Source: Rhodococcus sp. KBS0724 | GTDB taxonomy: Bacteria > Actinomycetota > Actinomycetes > Mycobacteriales > Mycobacteriaceae | Reading direction: 5' to 3' | DNA: 64,000 nucleotides | Assembly (NCBI RefSeq): GCF_005938745.2 | Contig: NZ_VCBX02000001.1 | Span: forward strand, 5,160,501 to 5,224,500 | Translations under genes and position numbers: made by a program | The notes under the pieces: generated by a model | Told to the model about the DNA's origin: nothing | Seen by the model: the letters and a program-made list of their open reading frames with translations, nothing else | Databases searched by the model: none | Part shown: positions 1 through 7,370 of the stretch, one piece after another | Position numbering within the stretch: position 1 is the first letter of the stretch | Layout of the letters: every line of letters begins with the position of its first letter

Positions 1-620
1 ACCAAAGTCCCGATGCGTCGACGCTCCATGATCCCGAGATGAACGGAAAACCCGAGCACCATGATCAATCCGACGACCAGCGACGGCACCATCGGAACAA
101 AGACGTCGGACGGCGAAAGTCCCAAGGCGCTTGCTGCCCGGACGGTGGGACCGCCCCACGGGATGATGTTCATCGTCGCGTTGGCGAGACCCGCGACCAC
201 GGTCAGCACCACGGGACTTACTCCGAGTTTGAGGTAGAGCGGCAACATCGCGGACGTCACGATGATGAATGTCGTGGAACCGTCGCCGTCGAGAGAAACC
301 ACCATTGCCAGCACTGCGGTGCCGACCACCAATCGCATCGGATCGTCACGCACCAACCGGAGGATGAACTTCACGAGCGGATCGAAGAGTCCGACGTCGA
401 TCATGATGCCGAAGAAGATGATCGCGAAGAACAACAGCGCTGCGGTGGGGGCAAGCGATTTGATGCCGTCCGTGATCATGTCGCCGATCCCGAGTCCCGC
501 CCCGGCCAGCAACCCGAAGGCTACGGGGACCAGGGTCAGCCCCACCACCGGTGTTGCACGTTTGGTGAGGATGAGAAACATGAACACCGCAACCATGAGG
601 AAGCCGAGTGTGACGAGCAT
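1..620 (-). CDS. CitMHS-family citrate/carboxylate transporter (3' part missing)
   Basis: The gene starts at the ATG at 620 and runs off the left edge, so only about the first 206 residues are present. It is an inner-membrane carrier expected to import citrate, possibly as a metal complex. The N-terminus (MLVTLGFLMVAVFMFLILT) and at least five further hydrophobic segments fit the CitMHS fold, and the loop VSLDGDGSTTFIIVTSAMLP is typical of the family. An AAAGGAG ribosome site precedes the ATG. It lies 89 bases downstream of the Bug/TctC-type binding protein on the same strand, so the two are probably co-transcribed. A CitA/CitB-type two-component system is divergent from the pair. The fold call is firm; the substrate is inferred from family and context. 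Confidence 0.85.
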   Translation of the reverse strand, partial: MLVTLGFLMVAVFMFLILTKRATPVVGLTLVPVAFGLLAGAGLGIGDMITDGIKSLAPTAALLFFAIIFFGIMIDVGLFDPLVKFILRLVRDDPMRLVVGTAVLAMVVSLDGDGSTTFIIVTSAMLPLYLKLGVSPVVLTVVAGLANATMNIIPWGGPTVRAASALGLSPSDVFVPMVPSLVVGLIMVLGFSVHLGIMERRRIGTL

Positions 621-709
621 GGTGAACTCCTTTGCGTACGGAACGAGGAGATAGAGGCACGACAAATCGAGCCGGTGTCTTCGCGAATCGGGAACTTCGA
701 GGGATACTT

Positions 710-1717
710 CTAATTGAGGCTTTGTGCGTCCAAAGTCGCAGCGACAAAACGTGATTGATCGCGCAGGAACTCGGAGAACTCGGGCTCGGTGAGAACTGCA
801 CTGTTCCAGCCGTTTCGGCGGGAGAGCTCGTTCCATCGCGGACTGGACGTCAAGTCCGTCACCAGTGTCTGCAGACGCAGTCGCTGATCGTCGGTCAGCC
901 CTGGCGGCGCCATGAGTCCTCGCCAGTTCGTGAAGATGACGTCGACGCCCAGTTCAGCCAGGGTGGGTGCGTCCACCGCCGGCGAGCGCTGCGGTGAACT
1001 GACCGCAAGCACCCGAACCGTGCCTGCCGCAATCTGATCCAGGTATTCACCGAGACCGGTTGCCGCGACATCGACCTGCCCCGTCAGCAGTGCCGGAAGC
1101 AGTTCACCGCCGCCGTCGTAGGTGCGCGCCGGGGACAGCGATGGATCGACGCCGACGGCCCGCGCCAGGAGGAGTCGGAACAGCCCGTCCGGTCCACCTT
1201 CGCTCGAACCTCCGCCGATCGAGATCGACGACGGGTCCTGGGTCCACGCCGATGTCAGGCCCGCCAGGGTCGTGATCGGCGAATCTGCCGGAACCAGAAC
1301 AGCTTCCGGCTCGTCCATCAACCGCGCAATCGGGGTCGCATCGGTAAGTGCGTGCTGGGACGGCAGAATTTCCACGGATCCGAGCACACCGAGCCCCATC
1401 ACCATGAGGAGGTCGGGGTTGCCGCGTTCGAGAACCAACCGGTTGAGTCCGACAACGCCACCCGATCCGGGCAGAACGACGACGTCGGCGGTTGCGGCCC
1501 CCTCGTCGGCCAGGGCTTGCACCATGGTTCGGGCAGTGAGGTCGTACCCGCCACCGGCCACTGACGGGACCAGGATGCGCAATTCCTCGGAACTGCCTCC
1601 AGCCTGGCCGCCAGTGAGGAAGGACTCGACCGGAGTGCATCCGATCGCCAGCACGAGTGCCATCGCACAGGCACTCAGCAGGGCGATATGCCTGCTCAGC
1701 CGCGTCGATGCACTCAT
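710..1717 (-). CDS. tctC: Bug/TctC-type tricarboxylate-binding lipoprotein
   Basis: 335 residues. A basic N-terminus and hydrophobic stretch end in a lipobox (LAIGC), so the mature protein should be lipid-anchored outside the membrane. The mature part opens with LRILVPSVAGGGYDLTAR, the usual start of the Bug/TctC fold, and keeps its two-lobe pattern (GSGGVVGLN, GGGSSEGGPDGLF, LAELGVDV). TctC proteins normally feed the TctAB permease. No tctA or tctB is visible here; the downstream neighbour is a CitMHS carrier instead. It is divergent from a CitA-type kinase. In Bordetella a related protein (BctC) also acts as an extracellular co-sensor for its kinase, and the same dual role is possible here. 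GAAAGGA precedes the ATG. Confidence 0.88.
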   Translation of the reverse strand: MSASTRLSRHIALLSACAMALVLAIGCTPVESFLTGGQAGGSSEELRILVPSVAGGGYDLTARTMVQALADEGAATADVVVLPGSGGVVGLNRLVLERGNPDLLMVMGLGVLGSVEILPSQHALTDATPIARLMDEPEAVLVPADSPITTLAGLTSAWTQDPSSISIGGGSSEGGPDGLFRLLLARAVGVDPSLSPARTYDGGGELLPALLTGQVDVAATGLGEYLDQIAAGTVRVLAVSSPQRSPAVDAPTLAELGVDVIFTNWRGLMAPPGLTDDQRLRLQTLVTDLTSSPRWNELSRRNGWNSAVLTEPEFSEFLRDQSRFVAATLDAQSLN

Positions 1718-1769
1718 GATGATCGTCCTTTCCTGCCTGGTTCGATATGTGAACAGATTTCATACTGGC

Positions 1770-1809
1770 GCACTTTGTGACTGGAGTCACCATTGGGAAC
1801 GCAAAGTGC
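1770..1809. promoter_or_regulatory. Nested inverted repeats between tctC and the sensor kinase
   Basis: Two dyads are nested in the divergent intergenic region. The outer one is GCACTTTG (1770-1777) paired with CAAAGTGC (1802-1809). The inner one is GTGAC-tgga-GTCAC (1777-1790). The location fits a binding site for the CitB-type response regulator controlling tctC-citMHS and perhaps its own operon. The symmetry is directly visible; the regulator assignment is inferred. Confidence 0.5.
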
Positions 1810-1864
1810 TTTGTGCTCATTGTGCTCACAAACAGCCACTTTCCTACCGCCCGACTACCGCGCT

Positions 1865-3535
1865 ATGGTCTGGCAGATGTCCTCAGGAAACGTGCAGGCC
1901 GAGCGCATACCTCTGCGCGCCCGTTTCCGTCGGCGACGACAGACCTTGGCGACACAGCTTCTCGAACTGCAACTATTGATAGTCGTCGCGGTTTTGGTCT
2001 GTGTGACCGCACTCTCGCTTGCGCAGTCTTCGGCAAGTTTCCAGCGCGAGGAGGGACGCCGAGCACTCTCGGCGGCCGAGTCGCTTGCCGCCAATCCAGC
2101 GGTGCGAGAACTACTCCCCGGTGCGCAGACCCGTATCCGCTCGGGACTACAGGGTTCTGTCGACTCGGTGCGCGCAATCTCGGGCGTCACCTACGTCTCT
2201 CTTGTCGATCGGGACGGCACCGTTGTCATCTCCACGCGTCCCGGCGACGTCGGCACTGCCGCACCACAGAGTCAGGGCCGCTCGGAGACGGGGTTGGTCG
2301 ACACGTCGTCCGGCAAGGCCGTCGAAGCGCAGGTTCCGATTCTCGGCACCGAGGGTTCCATCACGGGCAGTGCGATAGTCGGGATCGAGTATCCGTCGAT
2401 CTGGACTCGGCTTCTGCAGTCGGCGCCGAACCTCCTGGTGTATCTTGCGGTTGCTTCGGTAATCGGCACGGTCGGCTCGATCCTGTTGGCCCGCAGGGTC
2501 AAACGGCAGACCCTCGACATGGAACCGGGCGAGATCCTGGATCTGGTTCGCCACCGCGAGGCGATGCTGCGCGGCCTCAAGGAGGGAGTCATCGCTTTCG
2601 ACGCCCAGGGCCGGGTGGTGCTCATGAGCGAAAGCGCCCACCAACTTCTCGACATCGCCTACGGCAGTGCGGGGAAATACGTCCGCGAACTGGGGCTCGA
2701 CGATCGGTTGCAGAGTGTTCTGACCTCCGGGACAACGGAATCCGATCAGTTGGTTCTGGTCGGCGATCGGCTCCTTGTTCTCAACACAGTGCTCATCGAG
2801 TCCAAAGGCCGCACCATCGGGTCGGTCACCACGTTCCGCGATCGCACCGAATTGCGAACTGTGGAAGAAGAACTCGACGTCACCAAGACCAGCACCGACG
2901 CTCTGCGCGCCCACATTCACGAGTTCGACAATCAACTGCACACCATTTCGGGCCTCATCCAGTTGGGCGAATACGACGAAGTTGTCGGCTACGTCGAGGG
3001 GTTGACCATGGACCGGGCACAGATCAGCGCGGCGGTCACCGACAAGATCGCCGACGTGGGCACCGCCGCTCTTGTCATTGCCAAGATCGGCGCGGCGGCA
3101 CAGGGATTCGTGACAGTCGAACTGTCGGACGATTCGGATCTGGGCACGCTCGAACGCGCGCTCGGGCGCGATGTGGCGACGGTGGTCGGAAACCTCGTCG
3201 ACAATGCCGTCGATGCCGTCGCCGAGATGACGGAGGCAACTCGACGCACAGTTCGGTTGTCGATTCGCAGCCTCGGTACCTCCGTCGAAGTGCGTGTCGA
3301 GGACGCCGGCCCCGGTATCACGCCCGATAATCGCGAGCGGGTGTTCAGCCAGGGGTGGAGTACCAAGGGACAATCGAGTGACGGGCACGGGTTCGGTTTG
3401 GCCCTGGTGCGCTTGACCTGTCGGCGGCGCGGCGGTGACGTCTCCGTGAGCACGCGCGCTGCGGAGGGTCTCGAGTGGACGGTCTTCACGGCAGTGCTGC
3501 GCCGAACCGATTCCAATGACGGAGAGAGCACATGA
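1865..3535 (+). CDS. CitA/DcuS-type sensor histidine kinase
   Basis: About 556 residues from the ATG at 1865; an ATG at 1877 is equally possible and no strong ribosome site decides. An in-frame start at 1793 would overlap the dyads at 1770-1809, so it is disfavoured. Two membrane helices (residues about 36-54 and 190-209) bracket an extracytoplasmic sensor domain. A cytoplasmic PAS-like domain follows (about 230-330). The family's phospho-acceptor histidine lies in HEFDNQLH (H352). The ATPase boxes NLVDNAVDAV (about 443-452) and GHGFGLALVR (about 508-517) are intact. The family senses citrate or C4-dicarboxylates and phosphorylates a CitB-type regulator. It overlaps the response regulator gene by 4 bases. 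Confidence 0.9.
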   Translation: MVWQMSSGNVQAERIPLRARFRRRRQTLATQLLELQLLIVVAVLVCVTALSLAQSSASFQREEGRRALSAAESLAANPAVRELLPGAQTRIRSGLQGSVDSVRAISGVTYVSLVDRDGTVVISTRPGDVGTAAPQSQGRSETGLVDTSSGKAVEAQVPILGTEGSITGSAIVGIEYPSIWTRLLQSAPNLLVYLAVASVIGTVGSILLARRVKRQTLDMEPGEILDLVRHREAMLRGLKEGVIAFDAQGRVVLMSESAHQLLDIAYGSAGKYVRELGLDDRLQSVLTSGTTESDQLVLVGDRLLVLNTVLIESKGRTIGSVTTFRDRTELRTVEEELDVTKTSTDALRAHIHEFDNQLHTISGLIQLGEYDEVVGYVEGLTMDRAQISAAVTDKIADVGTAALVIAKIGAAAQGFVTVELSDDSDLGTLERALGRDVATVVGNLVDNAVDAVAEMTEATRRTVRLSIRSLGTSVEVRVEDAGPGITPDNRERVFSQGWSTKGQSSDGHGFGLALVRLTCRRRGGDVSVSTRAAEGLEWTVFTAVLRRTDSNDGEST

Positions 3536-4200
3536 TCCGAGTTCTGGTAGTCGACGACGACTTCATGGTTGCGCGTGTGCACAGCGGATTTGTCTCGCGG
3601 ATAGACGGTTTCGAGGTGTGCGGTGTTGCCCACTCAGCCGAGGCTGCACTCGCCGCGGTCGGAGAATTGATTCCCGATCTGGTGCTTCTCGACGTCCACC
3701 TGCCCGGAACGACGGGGCTCGATCTGATCGCTCCGTTCCGGGAGCTGGTTCCCGAGCTTGATGTTCTGGTGATCACCAGCGAGCGCGAGGCAGGCTCGGT
3801 GAAGAAGGCACTACGCAGCGGGGTTGTGCATTACCTGATGAAGCCGTTCACATTCGACGTTCTCCGTGATCGCCTCGAGCGGTACCGGTCGACCTACGCG
3901 AACCTCGACAGTGCGGGCGAAGCCGAACAGACCGCCGTCGACGAAGCATTCGGTGTAGCAGGCGTCGTGGCTGCCTCCTTGCCGAAGGGTTTGAGCCCCG
4001 AGACCCTGCGGTTGGTCGAGGACGCACTGCGCGGAGAAGCCGAACCCGCCTCGGCAACAGATATTTCCGAACGCGTCGGCATCTCACGGGCCAGCGCTCG
4101 CCGTTACCTCGAGCACCTGTGCGCGAGCGGGCAGTCCACTACGTCTCTGAAGTACGGAGTGGTGGGCCGCCCGGAACGACGCTACATCTGGAAACGCTGA
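3532..4200 (+). CDS. CitB/DcuR-type response regulator
   Basis: 222 residues. The receiver domain has the acidic pair at D9-D10, the phospho-acceptor D54 (LLDVHLPG) and the conserved lysine in the motif YLMKPF. The C-terminal part (about 150-222: LSPETLRLVEDAL, then ISRASARRYLEHL) is the winged-helix DNA-binding region of the CitB subfamily. The start codon overlaps the kinase stop (ATGA), so translation is coupled. It probably activates the divergent tctC-citMHS genes in response to the kinase. Confidence 0.9.
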   Translation: MIRVLVVDDDFMVARVHSGFVSRIDGFEVCGVAHSAEAALAAVGELIPDLVLLDVHLPGTTGLDLIAPFRELVPELDVLVITSEREAGSVKKALRSGVVHYLMKPFTFDVLRDRLERYRSTYANLDSAGEAEQTAVDEAFGVAGVVAASLPKGLSPETLRLVEDALRGEAEPASATDISERVGISRASARRYLEHLCASGQSTTSLKYGVVGRPERRYIWKR

Positions 4201-4209
4201 GACGCAGCG

Positions 4210-4884
4210 CTACTGATTCGGATCGTATCCCGGCACCGACGAAAGCGTCTCGAAGGTGCGTGCCCTCCCCCATTCCACGTGCGAGTAGGCAACTGCCGCA
4301 GCTAGTTCGACGTCGGCTTGGGCAATGGCTTCGACCAGGGCGACGTGCTCGCCGTGGCGTTTGGCGGGATCTCGTTCCATGTTTGCCACGTTCAGTCGCT
4401 CACTACGTTCCCGCAACGGTTCGGTGATGGTCACGTACAGCGTGTTACCTGCCAGCGCTTCGATTCCCTTGTGTACCTGCCCACTCGAGTAGTGAAATGC
4501 GTCGAGATCACCGCCGTCCAGGGCGACGCCTGCCCGTTCGAGCGCCCCCATCAGCACCGACGCGTCCGCACCGCGAACCACCGCTGCAGCCGCCTTTTTC
4601 GCGATCAGCGGTTCGAGCGCCGATCGGATGTCGTACAACTCGTCGACGCCGCTTCGCGTGACAAAGGTGACCACTGCCGGCCGGCGCTTCGACAGCTTCA
4701 CCAAACCGGCGGCTTCCAGTAGCGGAAGCGCCTCACGGATCGGTACCCGGGAAACGTCGAGTTCTGCACTGATGTCGCGTTCGGGTAGCGGCTCTCCTGC
4801 GCGCAGGCGGCCGTCGAGAATCCGCGCCCGGATTTCGTCGAACACAACACGTGACAGGCTTTCCGGTCTCTCTGGTGCGCCCAC
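4210..4884 (-). CDS. GntR/FadR-family (FCD) transcriptional regulator
   Basis: 224 residues from a GTG at 4884, preceded by AGAGGAG. A longer in-frame start at 4962 would begin inside a perfect TTGGTATACCAA palindrome, so it is rejected. The N-terminal winged helix is clear (VFDEIRARILDGRLRAGEPL and SRVPIREALPLLEAAGLV). The C-terminal FCD ligand domain follows, with its typical metal or acid-binding residues (D, H, H). It is divergent from an MFS carrier and a racemase-family gene and most likely represses them and itself through the two TTGGTATACCAA-type sites. The ligand is unknown, probably a small organic acid. Confidence 0.87.
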   Translation of the reverse strand: MGAPERPESLSRVVFDEIRARILDGRLRAGEPLPERDISAELDVSRVPIREALPLLEAAGLVKLSKRRPAVVTFVTRSGVDELYDIRSALEPLIAKKAAAAVVRGADASVLMGALERAGVALDGGDLDAFHYSSGQVHKGIEALAGNTLYVTITEPLRERSERLNVANMERDPAKRHGEHVALVEAIAQADVELAAAVAYSHVEWGRARTFETLSSVPGYDPNQ

Positions 4885-4950
4885 TTGGGTTATGGCTCCT
4901 CTTTCGTCGATGTTCTCCCACACGATATCCAGCGCACCGAAACACCGTCG

Positions 4951-4962
4951 TTGGTATACCAA
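4951..4962. promoter_or_regulatory. GntR-type operator 1 (perfect 12-bp palindrome)
   Basis: TTGGTATACCAA is a perfect palindrome upstream of the GntR-family gene start. It has the TGGTATACCA form common for FadR/FCD regulators, so autoregulation is likely. Confidence 0.65.
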
Positions 4963-5104
4963 CTATGCATGTGACTCCTGGCTCGATCCATGTGATCACC
5001 CCAATCTGCAGGTCGTACACACAAGATATACGCACTTGGAAACACAATTGTTACGGCCGGGCAATCGCTTCGCCGAAAACCGGACATAGATTCCTGAACC
5101 AGCT

Positions 5105-5116
5105 CAGGTATACCAA
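5105..5116. promoter_or_regulatory. GntR-type operator 2
   Basis: The sequence tcAGGTATACCAA carries a GGTATACC core (5107-5114) and matches 10 or more of the 12 bases of the site at 4951. It sits about 45 bases before the MFS start codon, as expected for repression of the MFS-racemase operon. Confidence 0.55.
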
Positions 5117-5158
5117 TTGGCTCTTTTTACCGTCCTCGAACAGACGAAAGGCACCGCA

Positions 5159-6574
5159 ATGGTGACTGTTGATCCACACACGAAACCGCACGGCGAACCA
5201 CCCATCGAGCGCACGAGTCTCAGCAACCAGATCGAGGCGTCGTACAGCAAGATCGGTATCACCTCTGCCCATATCGGCATCGTCGCGATGGTTCTGTTCG
5301 GTGTCTTCTTCGACGCGATCGAGCAGAACACCGTCGGAATCGCCGGTCCCGCTCTCAAGGAACAGTGGGGAATCGGCGGAACCCAAATCGGGCTCCTGAA
5401 CACAGCGACGTTCACCGCCGTTGCCTTGGGCCGACTCCTTGCCGGGGCGTTGATGGACCGCTTCGGACGCCGAACCCTGCTCGGCGCAAACCTGTTGGTA
5501 TTTGCCGTTGGTTCGTTGCTGTGTGCACTGGCACCGAATTACGAGGTCCTCGTCGGTGCGCGGTTCCTCGTCGGATTGGGCCTGGGCGGCGAAATCGCTA
5601 CGGCCGTGATCATGCTGTCCGAGTTCTTCTCCGCAAAGCACCGCGGCACCGCTGTCGGCCTGATCAATGTTGCCGCAGCAGGTTTGGGAAATATGCTCGC
5701 TCCGCTCTTCGGTGTCATCGTCTTTGCCGTCTTCTCCGGTGACAACGCCTGGCGCTGGCTCTTCGGTGTGCTGATCCTGCCGGCCTTGGCGGTTGTCGTC
5801 TATCGCCGGGCGTTGCCGGAAACACCGCGCTATCTTGCCGCGACCGGACGGATCGACGAAGCAAACATCGTGATCAATCGCCTTGCCCAGGGCAAACTTC
5901 GGGGCGAACTCGAGGTTCAGGAACAGTATCTCGACGCGTCGACGGTCGCAGAAGTCTCCACGACGCAAACCACGCGATGGACCGAGATGTTCGGAAAGCG
6001 GTATCGCCGCGCAACACTCGCACTGGGCACCGCGGTGTGCATGTCCTACGCGGCTCAGATCTCGATGCTGACCCTGATCCCCGTCATTCTCACCGAGCGC
6101 GGCATGTCGATCACCAGCGCGCTGTGGTACACGCTGATCATGCAGTCCGGTTCGTTGGTCGGCGCGCTGACAGCAGCCATGATCGCTCGTCGTTTGCCCC
6201 GCAAGGTCACACTGACCGCCGCTGCGATCTTCGGCGTCGTTGCCGGTCTGGGGTTCGGGTTCTTTGCGGTCAACATGCCGCTTGTCCTCATCTTCGGAGC
6301 ACTGTTCAACTTCTGCGTCATCGTCCTCAACACCACGATCTGGCTGTTTGCGCCGGAGCAGTACCCGACGCGCATCCGCGGGCTCGCCACGTCGGTCATC
6401 CTCGCCCTGGGTTCACTGTCGGGCGGATTGTTCCCGTTGATCGCGGGTGCAGTTCTCGACGCATCCGGTGTCGGAGCCATGTTCGCGATGCTTGCCGGCC
6501 TGTTCGCGGTTTGCGCCATCGCCGTTCAGTTCCCCAGAGAAACCGTGGGTCAGCCCATGCCGGAGGATGACTGA
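5159..6574 (+). CDS. MFS transporter (organic acid/aromatic acid or sugar-porter like)
   Basis: 471 residues from the ATG at 5159, preceded by GAAAG; an upstream in-frame start would overlap the operator. Twelve hydrophobic segments are present, with the family signatures GRLLAGALMDRFGRR between helices 2 and 3, and PETPRYL after helix 6. The closest general type is the sugar/aromatic-acid porter superfamily in the cytoplasmic membrane. The next gene starts 2 bases after the stop, so carrier and racemase-family protein form one operon under the divergent GntR regulator. The substrate cannot be read from sequence; an amino or carboxylic acid would fit the context. Confidence 0.85.
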   Translation: MVTVDPHTKPHGEPPIERTSLSNQIEASYSKIGITSAHIGIVAMVLFGVFFDAIEQNTVGIAGPALKEQWGIGGTQIGLLNTATFTAVALGRLLAGALMDRFGRRTLLGANLLVFAVGSLLCALAPNYEVLVGARFLVGLGLGGEIATAVIMLSEFFSAKHRGTAVGLINVAAAGLGNMLAPLFGVIVFAVFSGDNAWRWLFGVLILPALAVVVYRRALPETPRYLAATGRIDEANIVINRLAQGKLRGELEVQEQYLDASTVAEVSTTQTTRWTEMFGKRYRRATLALGTAVCMSYAAQISMLTLIPVILTERGMSITSALWYTLIMQSGSLVGALTAAMIARRLPRKVTLTAAAIFGVVAGLGFGFFAVNMPLVLIFGALFNFCVIVLNTTIWLFAPEQYPTRIRGLATSVILALGSLSGGLFPLIAGAVLDASGVGAMFAMLAGLFAVCAIAVQFPRETVGQPMPEDD

Positions 6575-6576
6575 TC

Positions 6577-7278
6577 ATGCCCACCGATACCGATCACCCC
6601 CGCACCATCCTGCTCGTCAATCCGAACACCAACCCCGACACCACCGATCGCATGGTCGCCAAGGCCAACACGGTGTTGACCGGCACAGGTTTCCGCACGG
6701 TCGGTGTCACGGCGGCGCGCGGTCCGAAGATGATCGTCGAACCGCAGGCGTTGGCGGACTCTGCTCGGTGGGCGGTCGACGCAGCGATGGCGGGTATCGA
6801 TCGGTTTCAACCGGTCGCGGTGATCGTCAGCGCGTTCGGCGATCCCGGCACCGAAGAACTACGCTCTCGCATCGAGATCCCCGTCATCGGTATCGGCCAG
6901 GCCTCGATTCTAGAAGCCGCGCATAATGGTCGACGCTTTGCCATCGCCACCACCACCGGACTGCTCGCCGACGCGATGAACGATCTTGTCCACTGGTATT
7001 GCCCGACAGGCGATTACGCCGGGCTGTGGTTGACCGAGGGAGATCCCCTTGCGCTGGCGCAGGACACCACTGCCAGCGTCCGTCAGTTGGGGAACGCGAT
7101 CGACGGGGCAGTCGCGGCGGGCGCGCGCGCCGTGGTGATCGGCGGCGGGCCGCTGAGTGAACCCGCACAAGTACTTTCGCTGCGCACCGACGCCACGGTA
7201 ATCGAACCTATTCCCAGCGCCGTCCGGAAAGTGCTGGCGGAGTTCAGGGTGCCGGAGTGCAGTGTAACCGGAAGCTGA
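6577..7278 (+). CDS. Asp/Glu/hydantoin racemase-family protein lacking both catalytic cysteines
   Basis: 233 residues. The N-terminus ILLVNPNTNP and the central VSAFGDPG are hallmarks of the Asp/Glu/hydantoin racemase superfamily. Active racemases use two cysteines, one before FxDPG and one in a C-terminal GCAG motif. Here those positions read A86 (SAFGDPG) and G190 (VVIGGGPL). The only cysteines are C142 and C228, neither in an active-site motif. The protein is therefore unlikely to work by the usual two-base mechanism and may be a lyase, isomerase or binding protein. It is the second gene of the MFS operon. Confidence 0.82.
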   Translation: MPTDTDHPRTILLVNPNTNPDTTDRMVAKANTVLTGTGFRTVGVTAARGPKMIVEPQALADSARWAVDAAMAGIDRFQPVAVIVSAFGDPGTEELRSRIEIPVIGIGQASILEAAHNGRRFAIATTTGLLADAMNDLVHWYCPTGDYAGLWLTEGDPLALAQDTTASVRQLGNAIDGAVAAGARAVVIGGGPLSEPAQVLSLRTDATVIEPIPSAVRKVLAEFRVPECSVTGS

Positions 7279-7293
7279 CACGGTTTTTGTGAA

Positions 7294-7331
7294 GTGAGCA
7301 GCCCCTGCATCGTGATGCAGGGGCTGCTCAC
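7294..7331. terminator. Perfect 17-bp hairpin between convergent genes
   Basis: GTGAGCAGCCCCTGCAT (7294-7310) and its exact complement (7315-7331) flank a CGTG loop. It lies between the racemase-family gene and the convergent acyl-CoA synthetase gene. There is no clear T-run on either side, so termination is inferred from position and stability. Confidence 0.6.
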
Positions 7332-7370
7332 TCCGGGAAAACTATGCTCACTTCTAAACTGCATTCACTC

